Assembly: GCA_003576705.1 (NCBI GenBank)
Contig: QOZS01000040.1
Coordinates: 1 to 50,842, forward strand
DNA from: Desertibaculum subflavum
GTDB lineage: Bacteria > Pseudomonadota > Alphaproteobacteria > Ferrovibrionales > Ferrovibrionaceae
DNA: 50,842 bases
Direction of reading: 5' to 3'
Below, in pieces: positions 28,322-37,055 of the stretch. The notes under the pieces were generated by a model. That model was given only the letters and a program-made list of their open reading frames with translations. It had not been told where the DNA came from and did not search any database. The translations under genes were made by a program, and so were the position numbers. Within the stretch, counting starts at the first letter, position 1; every line of letters starts with the position of its first letter.

Positions 28322-29086
28322 ATGCAGGCAGCCTATCGATTGGACGGGACCACGGCGATCGTGACCGGCGCATCATCGGGTCTCGGCGAGCGCTTCGCCC
28401 GCGTGCTGGCCGGGGCCGGGGCCAAGGTCGCCATGCTGGCCCGGCGCGCCGACCGGCTGGAGAAGCTGGCGTCGGAGATCGGAGACCAAGGCGGCGCGGC
28501 GATGCCGGTCGCCTGCGATGTCACCGATGTGGAGGCGATCCGCCGCGCGGTGGAGCAGGTGGAGCAGAAGCTCGGGCCGGTCGACGTGCTGGTGAACAAT
28601 TCCGGCGTGACGGTCACCAAGCGGGCGATCGACAGCACGCCGGAGGATTTCGACCGCATCCTTTCGACCAACCTGCGCGGCGCCTTTTTCATGTCGATCG
28701 AAGTGGCGAAGCGCATGGCGGCGGCCAAGCGCAAGGGCCGTATCGTCAACGTCGCCTCGTCGATCGCGCTGAAACAGCTCGCCATGGTCTCGATCTACGG
28801 CATTTCCAAGGCGGGCCTGGTGCAGATGACCAAGGCCTTCGCGCTGGAATGGGCGCGCTACGACATCTCGGTCAATGCCATCTGCCCCGGCTATATCGTC
28901 ACCGAGCTGAACGAGGATTACTGGCAGACCGAGGGCGGCAAGAAGCTGGTCGAGAAGCTGCCCAAGCGCCGCGTCGGCGAGCCGGCCGATCTCGACGGCA
29001 TCCTGCTCCTGCTCGCCTCCGAACAGGCCTCCCGCATGTTCAACGGCGCGGTGATCGCGGTGGATGACGGGCTGGCGGTGACCTGA
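28322..29086 (+). CDS. Short-chain dehydrogenase/reductase (SDR)
   Basis: A 254-residue classical SDR. The cofactor motif is GASSGLGERFA (TGxxxGxG), the NNSG element is at DVLVNNSGV, and the catalytic Ser-Tyr-Lys triad is in VNVASSIAL, YGISK, with CPGYIVTEL after it. It begins at ATG 28322 with GAGGAG 10 bases upstream; a GTG at 28304 is in frame but has no site of its own. Length and motifs are normal. It could oxidise or reduce a hydroxy acid or sugar alcohol; the substrate is not predictable. It converges on the PLP enzyme gene. Confidence 0.9.
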   Translation: MQAAYRLDGTTAIVTGASSGLGERFARVLAGAGAKVAMLARRADRLEKLASEIGDQGGAAMPVACDVTDVEAIRRAVEQVEQKLGPVDVLVNNSGVTVTKRAIDSTPEDFDRILSTNLRGAFFMSIEVAKRMAAAKRKGRIVNVASSIALKQLAMVSIYGISKAGLVQMTKAFALEWARYDISVNAICPGYIVTELNEDYWQTEGGKKLVEKLPKRRVGEPADLDGILLLLASEQASRMFNGAVIAVDDGLAVT

Positions 29087-29092
29087 CGCCGC

Positions 29093-30184
29093 TTACCATC
29101 CGTTGCAGCGGTCCCACACGGCGACCACTTCGTCGCCGCCGTCGACCACGTGATATTGCTCGTGCATCGCCGCCATCATGCAGACGTGGTTGGGCAGCAC
29201 GCGCACGCGCTGGCCGACCACGGGGTCGACCTTGGCGCCGGGATCGGCCGGGTAGACATGGCCGTGCTCCTGGCTGACCTTGGCGACCTTCCAGGGCTTG
29301 CCGAGCACGCGGCCGAAACCTTCCAGGCTCTGGTCCTGCGAGAGGGCGAGGGCGCCGGCATCGATCATCGCCTTCGAGCCGTCCGATTTATGCCCGACCA
29401 CGGAAGCGAGCACGCTGACGGCGATGTCCTCCGGCGCGCAGACGCCGAGCTGGGACTGGAACAGATCCATGAAGCAGAACACGCCGGGGCGCATCTCGGT
29501 CACGCCATCGAGATTGCGGGCGAACATGGCGGTCGGCGTGGAGCCGACGCTGACCACCGGACAGGCGAGGCCGGCTTTGCGCAGGCGGCCGGCGGCATCG
29601 ACCATGGTGGCGCGCTCCTGCTCCGCCACGGCGACGATGTCGTTGGTCGAGGGGCAGGCATAGGAATGGCCGGCATGCGTCAGCACGCCATGCAGGGTGG
29701 TGCCCGGACCGGCCGCCAGCACGCGGCCGAGCTCGATCAGCGCCGGGTCGTCGACGAACAGGCCGGCGCGGCCGCCGCCGGAATCGATCTCGATCATCAC
29801 CTTGAAGGTGACGCCGAGCTCCTGGCCGCGCTGGGAAGCCGCGTGCGCCGCCTCCACATCGTCGGTGATCAGCTTGAGGTCGGCGCCGCCCTGCATCAGA
29901 TGCGCCGCCTCGTCGAGCTTGGACGGCACCAGGCCCACGCCATAGGTGATGTCGTGGATGCCGTGGTCGAGGAAGTAGCGCGCCTCCTTCAGGGTGGAGA
30001 CGGTGATGCCGTCGCCGCTCTCGCCCAGGATCATGCGGGCGACGTCGATCGATTTCGCCGTTTTCATGTGCGGGCGCAGGCGGACGCCGAGTTGCTTGGC
30101 ACGGGCCTGCATGCGGGCGACGTTGCGCTGCAACGCGCGGCGGTCGAGCACGAGGGCGGGGGTCGGCAGGTCGTCAAGACGCAT
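29093..30184 (-). CDS. D-threonine aldolase / D-serine dehydratase-like PLP enzyme
   Basis: A 363-residue fold-type III PLP enzyme (alanine-racemase-like barrel). It opens with LDDLPTPALVLDRRALQRNV, the PLP lysine is in RPHMKTAKS (residue about 41), and metal-binding His and Cys occur in VLPNHVCMM, as in eukaryotic D-serine dehydratases and D-threonine aldolases. It cleaves D-3-hydroxyamino acids or dehydrates D-serine. The start ATG 30184 overlaps the end of the upstream MFS gene by 11 bases, so both are co-transcribed. With the nearby D-aminoacylase-family enzyme this suggests use of D-amino acids. Confidence 0.88.
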   Translation of the reverse strand: MRLDDLPTPALVLDRRALQRNVARMQARAKQLGVRLRPHMKTAKSIDVARMILGESGDGITVSTLKEARYFLDHGIHDITYGVGLVPSKLDEAAHLMQGGADLKLITDDVEAAHAASQRGQELGVTFKVMIEIDSGGGRAGLFVDDPALIELGRVLAAGPGTTLHGVLTHAGHSYACPSTNDIVAVAEQERATMVDAAGRLRKAGLACPVVSVGSTPTAMFARNLDGVTEMRPGVFCFMDLFQSQLGVCAPEDIAVSVLASVVGHKSDGSKAMIDAGALALSQDQSLEGFGRVLGKPWKVAKVSQEHGHVYPADPGAKVDPVVGQRVRVLPNHVCMMAAMHEQYHVVDGGDEVVAVWDRCNGW

Positions 30185-31421
30185 GGCGTGGCTCCTGGGC
30201 CGGGCGGCTTTTCTCCGGCACCCTGATATAGCCGATCGCGGCGAGGGTAAGCGAGGCGGCGAGCAGCCCGAACATGGCGCGGAAGGCGGCCTCCGGCAGC
30301 ACCGTGGCGTCGGCCCCGGCCACCGCGCCGATGACCAGCCCGGTCAGCCACTGCATCAGCGCGGCGCCGCCCATGGTGCCGATATTGAACAGCGTGACGG
30401 CGCGGCCGACCAGATGGTCGGGCGCGATGGCGCGGCCATGCGCCACCACCAGCACGAAGCCGCCGCTGGCGAATCCGACGCCGACCAGCAGCGTCGCCAC
30501 CGCCCAGAGCGGCAGGCCCGGGATCAGGGCGAGCAGCGCCAGCATGGCGATAGTGGCGAAAGTGCCGGCCAGCGCCGGGCGCTTGCGCGAGCCGAACAGG
30601 CGATCCAGCGGCCCGAAGGCAAGATAGCCGACCACATTAGCGATGCCGATGGCGAGCAGGACGTTACCGGCCGCGACCTTGGAGAGGCCATGGACATGGG
30701 CGAGATAGGGGCCGCCCCAGAGGCCCAGGATGGTGATGCCGGCGGCATAGACGGTTAGGTTCATGCCGAAGATGCCGGGCGTGCGGCGGTCGCGGGCGAC
30801 GGCGAGGACGCCGCGCAGCGCCTCGCCAAGGGTCTCGCCGCGCGCCGGCGCGGGCTTACCGTCCGGCCCGTCGCGCACGGTCAGCGCCAGGACGGCGAAC
30901 ATCACGGCGGTCGCGCCGGCCATGGCGAAGAAGGCGCCGCGCCAGCCGGTCGCCTCGGCCAGGAGGGCGAGCGGCGTGGTGGCGAGCAGGCTGCCGGCCG
31001 ATCCAAGCGCGACGAAGATGCCGGCCACGGTGCCGAAGCGGTCGGCGGCGAACCAGCGCGCGAACAGCACCAGCGGTCCGACCAGCAGCGCGCTGGTGCC
31101 GATGCCGAGCAGGGCCCGTCCGAGGCCGAGCGTCCCGAGGTCGCGGCCGACGGCGAATACGACGGCGCCGAGAACCGCCATGATCATCAGGCTCAGCATC
31201 ACCCGCTTCGGTCCGTAGCGGTCGAGCAGGATGCCGACCGGCAGCTGGCAGCCCGCAAAGATGATGAAGAACACGCCGGTGAGGAGGCCGAGATCGGCGG
31301 GTGTCAGCGCCAGCTCGCGCATCAAGTCGGTGCCGATCACGGCATTCGCCGCGCGGAAGAAATGGCTCAGCATGTAGGCGGCGCTGACCGCCGCCACCAG
31401 GCGCAACACAAACCCTGACAT
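30174..31421 (-). CDS. Major facilitator superfamily transporter
   Basis: A 415-residue protein with twelve predicted helices. The MFS loop 2-3 motif appears as GILLDRYGPKRVM. The N terminus MSGFVLRLVAAVSAAYMLSHFFRAANAVIG resembles bacterial members that take up organic acids or sugar derivatives. It overlaps the PLP enzyme gene at its 3' end (11 bases) and lies 5 bases after the SDR gene upstream, so SDR-MFS-PLP enzyme may form one transcript. Substrate unknown; a D-hydroxyamino acid would fit the neighbour. Confidence 0.9.
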   Translation of the reverse strand: MSGFVLRLVAAVSAAYMLSHFFRAANAVIGTDLMRELALTPADLGLLTGVFFIIFAGCQLPVGILLDRYGPKRVMLSLMIMAVLGAVVFAVGRDLGTLGLGRALLGIGTSALLVGPLVLFARWFAADRFGTVAGIFVALGSAGSLLATTPLALLAEATGWRGAFFAMAGATAVMFAVLALTVRDGPDGKPAPARGETLGEALRGVLAVARDRRTPGIFGMNLTVYAAGITILGLWGGPYLAHVHGLSKVAAGNVLLAIGIANVVGYLAFGPLDRLFGSRKRPALAGTFATIAMLALLALIPGLPLWAVATLLVGVGFASGGFVLVVAHGRAIAPDHLVGRAVTLFNIGTMGGAALMQWLTGLVIGAVAGADATVLPEAAFRAMFGLLAASLTLAAIGYIRVPEKSRPAQEPRHAS

Positions 31422-31426
31422 GCTTG

Positions 31427-32119
31427 CTACCAGGCGAGCTCGGCGCCGGTGTAGTCGTAGAAGCTGCCGCTCGTCTTGGGCGTAAGGCCGGCGATCACCT
31501 TGCGGAGCCCCGCCACGCTGTCGGCCGGCTTCACCGGCGCGCTGGCCCCGCCCATATCGGTCGCGACATGCCCCGGATGCAGGGCCACGGTAAGAATCCC
31601 CTTGCTCGCCAGCTCCGCCGCCATGGTGCGCACGACCGAGTTCAGCGCGGCCTTGGTCGCCCGGTAGGCCAGATAGCTGCCGGTATTGTAGGTGTGGCTG
31701 CCGAGCCGGCTCGACATCATGGCGACGATCTTCTTTTCGCCGGCCAGCAGGTTGGGCAGGAAGGCCTCGGCCACCTTGGTCGGCGCGATGCAGTTGACGT
31801 TGAACGCCTTGAGCCAGCTATCCGCATTGCTGTCGCCAAAGCTCATGGCGTCGCGCACGGCGACGCCGGCATTGTTCATCAGCAGGTCGATCGGCTGGCC
31901 CTTGAGCTCGGCGGTGAGGCGCGCCAGCGCCTTCGGATCCGTCACTTCCGCCTCGTGCACCGTGACCTTGACGCCGCTCGCCTTGGCGAGATCGTTCAAT
32001 TCCATCGCCTTGGCCGGATCGCGGCAGACGGCGAAGACGCGCCAGCCCTCGCCGGCGTACTGCTTGACGAATTCGAGGCCGATGCCCCGATTGGCGCCGG
32101 TGATCAGAACGCTCGGCAT
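31427..32119 (-). CDS. SDR family oxidoreductase (C-factor-like)
   Basis: A 230-residue SDR. Cofactor motif VLITGANRGIGLEFVKQY, NNAG at LLMNNAGVAV, catalytic YLAYRATKAAL (Tyr-x-x-x-Lys) and HPGHVATDMGG are all present. This sub-group includes the Myxococcus CsgA-like proteins and the SDRs found beside photolyase/DUF1365/CFA genes in other proteobacteria. The start ATG 32119 has GGGAGGGAACC upstream. It lies 76 bases after the CFA-synthase-like gene and may belong to that cluster or to the MFS pair downstream. Confidence 0.88.
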   Translation of the reverse strand: MPSVLITGANRGIGLEFVKQYAGEGWRVFAVCRDPAKAMELNDLAKASGVKVTVHEAEVTDPKALARLTAELKGQPIDLLMNNAGVAVRDAMSFGDSNADSWLKAFNVNCIAPTKVAEAFLPNLLAGEKKIVAMMSSRLGSHTYNTGSYLAYRATKAALNSVVRTMAAELASKGILTVALHPGHVATDMGGASAPVKPADSVAGLRKVIAGLTPKTSGSFYDYTGAELAW

Positions 32120-32160
32120 GGTTCCCTCCCACAGAGACGGGCGGGATCATAGCCGGGTTT

Positions 32161-32181
32161 GGCGCGCGAACGATGCGCGCC
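32161..32181 (-). other. Short hairpin between CFA-like and SDR genes
   Basis: GGCGCGC (32161-32167) and GCGCGCC (32175-32181) form a perfect 7-bp stem with a 7-base loop between the two minus-strand genes. There is no T tract, so it is at best a weak terminator or processing site. No other feature is seen in this gap. Confidence 0.35.
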
Positions 32182-32195
32182 CGCTTCCGGTCTGC

Positions 32196-33431
32196 TCAGC
32201 GCGCCACGGCGATCTGCTTGACGTCGATGGTGCCGGCGCGGAACCCGCCGGCGCAGTAGGCGAGGTAGAAATCCCACATGCGGCGGAACCGCTCGTCGAA
32301 GCCGAGCTCGCGGATGCCCGGCCAGGCGGCGAGAAAGCGCGTTCGCCAGCGCGAGAGCGTCTCGGCGTAGTCGTTGCGAAAGCCGTGATCGACCAGCCAC
32401 GCCATGCCGGCTGCCTCCACGTGGCGGCGCAGCGCAGCGGGCGAGGGCAGCATGCCGCCGGGGAAGATGTATTTCTGGATGAAGTCCATCGAGCGGCGGT
32501 AATCGTCGAAATAGCGGTCGTCGATGGTGATCACCTGCAGCGCCGCCCGCCCGCCCGGCTTCAGGCAATCGCGCAGCTTGTCGAAGAAGACCGGCCAGTA
32601 GCGCTCGCCCACCGCCTCCAGCATCTCGATCGAGGCGACGCGATCGAACCGGTGATCGAGGTCGCGATAGTCACGCAGCTCGATTTTGACCCGCTCGGCC
32701 AGGCCCTCCTCCTGCACGCGCTTCGCGGCATAATCGTGCTGAGCCCGGCTGATGGTGATGCCGGTGACCTTGCAGCCGATCTCGCGCGCGGCGAAGCAGG
32801 CGAAGCCGCCCCAGCCGGCGCCGATCTCCAGCACCTCGTGGTCGGGGCGGACCTCGGCCAGCGCGGCGATGCGGCGGTATTTGTTTGCCTGCGCCTGTTC
32901 CAGCGGCTCGTCCGCCGCCGCGAACACGGCGGAGGAATAGGTCATGCTGGGATCGAGCCAGCGGGCATAGAACTCGTTGCCGAGATCGTAGTGGCTGGCG
33001 ATGTTGCGACGGCTGCCTTTGCGGGTGTTGGCCTGCAGGGCGAACAGGGCCCGGCGGGCCAGGCGGCGCCAGGGTTTGCCCAGCAGCGGGTCGTCGAGCG
33101 CCTGGTTGGCGGCGGCCCATTCGACCAGCGCGACCAGATCCGGGCTGTCGAAGTCGCCGTCGAGATAGCTCTCGGCTACGCCGATATTGCCGCCGGTCAG
33201 GAGACGCCGGGCGAGCCGCTCGTTCTTGAGGTGAAGCTCGGCATCGGGCCCCGTTTGGGCGCCGGCCACGCGGACGCGTCGACCGTCGGGCAGCCTTACC
33301 GTCAGGCTGCCGCGCCCGGCGGCGCTGGCCGCGATCAGCCCCATACGCGTCCAACGCGAAACCCCGGTCAGCGACCAGATCTCACGCGCGCCCGCCGGCG
33401 CGACGGCTTCCTCGCCCCCTGTCCCCGTCAT
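32196..33431 (-). CDS. Cyclopropane-fatty-acid-synthase-family SAM methyltransferase
   Basis: A 411-residue CFA-synthase-like enzyme. SAM-binding motif VLEIGAGWGGFACFAA, AREIGCKVTGITISRAQH and the conserved MTYSSAVF loop occur where CFA synthases place them. It transfers a methylene or methyl group from SAM to unsaturated acyl chains of phospholipids. Start ATG 33431 (MTGTGGEEAV) overlaps the DUF1365 stop by 4 bases, so they are co-translated. In Rhodobacter relatives a similar gene (ufaM) makes methylated fatty acids on the way to furan fatty acids and is induced by singlet oxygen. Which product is made here cannot be read. Confidence 0.88.
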   Translation of the reverse strand: MTGTGGEEAVAPAGAREIWSLTGVSRWTRMGLIAASAAGRGSLTVRLPDGRRVRVAGAQTGPDAELHLKNERLARRLLTGGNIGVAESYLDGDFDSPDLVALVEWAAANQALDDPLLGKPWRRLARRALFALQANTRKGSRRNIASHYDLGNEFYARWLDPSMTYSSAVFAAADEPLEQAQANKYRRIAALAEVRPDHEVLEIGAGWGGFACFAAREIGCKVTGITISRAQHDYAAKRVQEEGLAERVKIELRDYRDLDHRFDRVASIEMLEAVGERYWPVFFDKLRDCLKPGGRAALQVITIDDRYFDDYRRSMDFIQKYIFPGGMLPSPAALRRHVEAAGMAWLVDHGFRNDYAETLSRWRTRFLAAWPGIRELGFDERFRRMWDFYLAYCAGGFRAGTIDVKQIAVAR

Positions 33432-34198
33432 TCGGCTCTCCCCAACGTCACCTGCTCGGCCGGCGCCGGCGGGCGTTGGTGCAATCGTGCCCCTTTTATC
33501 CAGAGGCGCAATCCCTCCCAATGGATGGCCCCGATGACCTTGACAGCCATCAGGGGGTGGGTTGCCAAGCATTTCAGCAGGTTCAGGTCGCCGAACGGAA
33601 GCCGGCGCGCCCGGTGGGTCGCGATCAGCAGGTCGCCCGCCGCATCGGATTGCCGGATGGCGATGCTCATCCGCTCGCCCGGCGGGCGGATGCGGAAGCG
33701 ATAGCGGCAGTCCATGCCGATGAAGGGCGAGACATGGAATTGCTTCTGCGCTTCCTGCCGCACGATGCCCTCGCCCGCGACCGGGATCAGATAGGCATGC
33801 TGCTCGCCGAAGGTGTTCTTCACCTCGTGCAGGATGGCGACCAGCCGCCCGGCCCGGTCGTGGCAGAAGAACACGCTGAGCGGGTTGAACACATAGCCGA
33901 AGATGCGCGGGAAGCAGAGCAGGCGGATCGCGCCATCCGCCGGCAGGTCGGCCGCGCGCAACTGGCGCTCGACCCAGGGCCGCAGCCTCGAGCCGTCGCG
34001 CGGGCCGTGATCGCGGTCGTGGAAGGCGAATGGGCGCGCCGTGTTGTAGCCGAACAGCCGGCTCGACCCGGCGACCTCGCTTACGCGGTCGATGTCGAGG
34101 CAGATCGAGAACACGCGGTAGGCGAAGCGATGCGCGAACGGCCGCAGGCGGCGATGCTTGACCTCGCCGACATAGAGGCTGGCCGCCGGCTCGCTCAT
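33428..34198 (-). CDS. DUF1365 family protein
   Basis: A 256-residue protein with DUF1365 landmarks: LYVGEVKHRRLRPFAHRFAY at the N terminus, RLLCFPRIFGYVFNPLSVFFC with its FNPLS core, EVKNTFGEQHAYL and VSPFIGMDCRYRF. The family is found almost always between an FAD amine-oxidase-like gene and a CFA-synthase-like gene, as here, and is thought to take part in fatty-acid modification. No catalytic residues are established. It overlaps the neighbours on both sides by 4 bases, which signals strict co-expression. Confidence 0.9.
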   Translation of the reverse strand: MSEPAASLYVGEVKHRRLRPFAHRFAYRVFSICLDIDRVSEVAGSSRLFGYNTARPFAFHDRDHGPRDGSRLRPWVERQLRAADLPADGAIRLLCFPRIFGYVFNPLSVFFCHDRAGRLVAILHEVKNTFGEQHAYLIPVAGEGIVRQEAQKQFHVSPFIGMDCRYRFRIRPPGERMSIAIRQSDAAGDLLIATHRARRLPFGDLNLLKCLATHPLMAVKVIGAIHWEGLRLWIKGARLHQRPPAPAEQVTLGRAE

Positions 34199-35517
34199 GC
34201 GGCGCGTCTTGGCAACGCGGCGTCGTCGCCGGTCGGTTGGGCCCAGCGGGGCGGCGCGCCCAGTGCGGCCGCTACCAGCATGGCGGAATGCAGGCCGTCC
34301 TCATGGAAGCCGTTGCGGGTCCAGGCGCCGCAGAACCAGCGCCGGTCCTGGCCCTGGATCGCGGGCAGGTCGTGCTGGGCGGCGATCGCGGCGTGATCGA
34401 ACAGCGGGTGCATATAGTCGAAGGCGGCGACCACCCGATCGCCGGCCGGCTCGCGCGGCGGGTTCAGGCTGACGAAATAGTCGCCGGCCGCATCGAGCCG
34501 CTGCAGCCGGTTCATCCAATAGGTCACGCCGACCTGCTTCGTCATCTCACGCGGTCCTTCGGCGAGGTAATTCCAGCTTGACCATACCTTGCGCCGCGCC
34601 GGCATCAGGCACGGGTCGCGGTGCAAGATGGCCCGGTTCGGCTGGAAGCGGAAGGCGCCGAGCACGCGCCGCTCCGCCGCCGTGGGCGCGTCCAGCATGG
34701 CGAGCGCCTCGTCGGCATGGGTGGCGATCACCACCTGGTCGAAGGCGCGGATATGGCCGGTCGCGTCGGTCAGCACGACACCGTCGGGCGTCGCGGCGAC
34801 GCGCCGGATCGGCGTGCCGGCGACCGGCCGCTGCGGCAGGCGCTCGACCAACCGGTTCATATAGGTGCGGGCGCCGCCGGTGACGGTGCGCCAGTTCGGC
34901 CGGCCGGCGAGGCGGAGCAGGCCGTGGTTCTCGAAGAAACGCACGAAGCTCGCGGCGGGGAAGGCGAGGATGGCGCTCATCGGGGCCGACCAGATCGCCG
35001 CCGCCATCGGCAGCAGATAGTCGGTGCGGAACGAATGGCCGAAGCGATTGTCGTCCAGCCACTGGCCGAGCGGGCAGCCCTGCAGCGCGCCGAGCGCCAG
35101 CGCCCGCGGCGCGAGGCGGTTGAAGCGCAGGATCTCGCCGACCATGGCGAGGAAGCGCGGCCGCAGCAGGTTGCGGCGCTGGGCGAAGACGGTGTCGAGA
35201 TTGTCGCCCGACCATTCGAGACGGCCCTGGTCGAGGCTGACCGAGAAGCTCATGTCGCTCGGCTGCGTCGCGATGCCGAGCTCGCCGAACAGGGCGAGCA
35301 GGTGCGGATAGTTGGTGTCGTTGTGGACGATGAAGCCGGTATCGATGCCGAACCGGCCCCGAGGATCGTCCACCTCCACCGTGTTGATATGGCCGCCGAG
35401 GCGCGGCAGCGCCTCGAACACCGTCACCTGGTGGCGCCGGCTCAGCAGATAGGCGGCGCCGAGGCCGGCGACCCCGCTGCCGATCACCGCGATATTCTGG
35501 CCCCCTGGCACCGGCAC
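34195..35517 (-). CDS. NAD(P)/FAD-dependent amine-oxidase-like protein
   Basis: A 440-residue flavoprotein. The FAD dinucleotide motif is IAVIGSGVAGLGAAYLLSRRH, followed by the acidic end of strand 2 in VTVFEALPRLGG; TGFIVHNDTNYPHLLALF and QNRAIL-type blocks (FQPNRAILHRD) match the COG2907 group always linked to DUF1365. The start is GTG 35517, which shares bases with the photolyase stop (TAGTG) and has AAGGAGG 7 bases upstream; a longer upstream frame exists but lies within the photolyase gene. It may desaturate or oxidise an acyl chain for the neighbouring methyltransferase; this is inferred from the cluster. Confidence 0.88.
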   Translation of the reverse strand: MPVPGGQNIAVIGSGVAGLGAAYLLSRRHQVTVFEALPRLGGHINTVEVDDPRGRFGIDTGFIVHNDTNYPHLLALFGELGIATQPSDMSFSVSLDQGRLEWSGDNLDTVFAQRRNLLRPRFLAMVGEILRFNRLAPRALALGALQGCPLGQWLDDNRFGHSFRTDYLLPMAAAIWSAPMSAILAFPAASFVRFFENHGLLRLAGRPNWRTVTGGARTYMNRLVERLPQRPVAGTPIRRVAATPDGVVLTDATGHIRAFDQVVIATHADEALAMLDAPTAAERRVLGAFRFQPNRAILHRDPCLMPARRKVWSSWNYLAEGPREMTKQVGVTYWMNRLQRLDAAGDYFVSLNPPREPAGDRVVAAFDYMHPLFDHAAIAAQHDLPAIQGQDRRWFCGAWTRNGFHEDGLHSAMLVAAALGAPPRWAQPTGDDAALPRRAA

Positions 35518-36938
35518 TACGCCGCCTCCTTCACGCTCCCGAAGGCGGCGAGCGCGCGGGCGCGGCCGGCCGCATGGTCGACGATCGGATGGGGATAAGT
35601 ATGGCCGAGTCGGATGCCGGCGTGCTCTAGCACCGCCCGCGGCGCCTCCCACGGCCGATGGATCCATTGCGCGTGGAGGCGGGCCAGCTCCGGCACCCAG
35701 CGGCGAACATAGTCGCCTTCGGGGTCGAACTTCTCGCCCTGCAGCACCGGGTTGAAGATGCGGAAATAGGGCGCCGCATCGGCGCCGCAGCCTGCCACCC
35801 ATTGCCAGCTCGCCGAATTGTTGGCGAGGTCGGCATCGACCAGCGTGTCCATGAACCAGGCGGCACCCTCGCGCCAGTCGATCAGCAGATGCTTGATCAG
35901 GAACGATGCCACGACCATGCGCACCCGGTTGTGCATCCAGCCGATGCGCCAGAGCTCACGCATGCCGGCATCGACGATCGGATAGCCGGTCAGCCCCTTC
36001 TGCCACGCGCGCAGGCCGGCCGGATCGTGGCGCCAGGGCAGGCTGTCGAATTCCGGCTTCAGCGCGCGCTCCGGTAGGTCGGGATGGCGCAGCAGCAGAT
36101 GACGGGAGAATTCGCGCCAGCCGACCTCGCGCAGGTACGCCTCGGCGCCGGCCACATGGCCGTCGGCGATCTCGCGTCGGCGCACCGCGTGCCATATCTG
36201 CCGCGCGGTGACCTCGCCGAAGTGCAGGTGCGGCGACAGTCGGGACACGCCGGCGCGGTCCGGCCGGTCGCGCTCGGCGCCATAGGTCGGAAGCGCGCTG
36301 TCCAGGAAGGCCTTGGCCCGCGCATGGGCGCCGGCTTCGCCGGGTGTCCACCATTCGTCGAACTCGGCTGCCCAGTCCGGCTTCGTCGGGCAGAGCTTCC
36401 AGTCGCTGAGCGCGTGGGATGCCACCGGCTTGTCGGCGCGGCGCAATTCCCGCGGCGCCGGCAGCGGGCGCGCCGGCTCGGGCTGGGCCAGGCAGGCCTT
36501 CCAGAACGGCGTGAACACGCTGAACGGCTCGCCGGCGCGGGTACGCAGCCGGTCCGGCGCGAACAGAAAATCGGCGGCATGCTCCTCCACCGCAACACCT
36601 TGCGCGGCGAGGCCGCTGCGTAGCGTGCGGTCCGCCGCCCGGCGGTCCGGCAGCGTCGACGCATTCCAGGCAATGACGCCGGCCCCCGATTCGCGGGCCA
36701 GCTCGCTCAACGCCTGCATCGGATCGCCCCGTCGCAGCACCAGGGGCACGCCCCGTGCGGCGAAGCTGTCGGCGAGGGCGGCGAGCGAATGGTGGAGCCA
36801 CCAGCGGCCGGCGCCGCCGGCCCCGCCTTCCAGGATATAGACGGGCAGGACCGCGCCGCGGGCTGCGGCGGCGGTCAGGGCCGGGTTGTCGGCGAGGCGC
36901 AGATCCTCGCGGAACCAGACGATCGTCGTTTGCTGCAT
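35517..36938 (-). CDS. phrB: Deoxyribodipyrimidine photolyase
   Basis: A 473-residue photolyase/cryptochrome family enzyme, normal length for class I CPD photolyases. It begins TTIVWFREDLRLADNPAL (antenna domain). The FAD-binding C-terminal domain has RVSRLSPHLHFGE-like sequence (AGVSRLSPHLHFGEVTARQ), GWREFSRHLL, YPIVDAGMRELWRIGWMHNRVRM and WQWVAGCGADAAPYFRIFNP. It repairs UV pyrimidine dimers with blue light. Start ATG 36938 was chosen; ATG 36947 is in frame three codons earlier, and neither has a strong ribosome site. It is the first gene of the minus-strand cluster and divergent from the small gene at 37056. Confidence 0.92.
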   Translation of the reverse strand: MQQTTIVWFREDLRLADNPALTAAAARGAVLPVYILEGGAGGAGRWWLHHSLAALADSFAARGVPLVLRRGDPMQALSELARESGAGVIAWNASTLPDRRAADRTLRSGLAAQGVAVEEHAADFLFAPDRLRTRAGEPFSVFTPFWKACLAQPEPARPLPAPRELRRADKPVASHALSDWKLCPTKPDWAAEFDEWWTPGEAGAHARAKAFLDSALPTYGAERDRPDRAGVSRLSPHLHFGEVTARQIWHAVRRREIADGHVAGAEAYLREVGWREFSRHLLLRHPDLPERALKPEFDSLPWRHDPAGLRAWQKGLTGYPIVDAGMRELWRIGWMHNRVRMVVASFLIKHLLIDWREGAAWFMDTLVDADLANNSASWQWVAGCGADAAPYFRIFNPVLQGEKFDPEGDYVRRWVPELARLHAQWIHRPWEAPRAVLEHAGIRLGHTYPHPIVDHAAGRARALAAFGSVKEAA

Positions 36939-37009
36939 CGGGCCCATCCGGCCGTTCACGCTGTTGAGAACTGGACGGTATACGCAGGCGACCGGCTGTC
37001 GGATTGCCG

Positions 37010-37025
37010 GGGCAGGTACCTGCCC
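37010..37025. promoter_or_regulatory. Perfect 16-bp palindrome between divergent genes (candidate operator)
   Basis: GGGCAGGTACCTGCCC is self-complementary over 16 bases without interruption, 72 bases before the photolyase start and 31 bases before the DUF6898-like start. A dimeric regulator controlling the photolyase cluster, the small gene, or both is a reasonable guess. Confidence 0.5.
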
Positions 37026-37055
37026 GGCGCTGCCCAACCCGGCTATTCTGTCGGC

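Noticed and set aside
33431..33572. N-terminal extension of the CFA-like protein to 458 residues
   Set aside because: The extra 47 codons lie inside DUF1365, and ATG 33431 gives the usual ATGA overlap.
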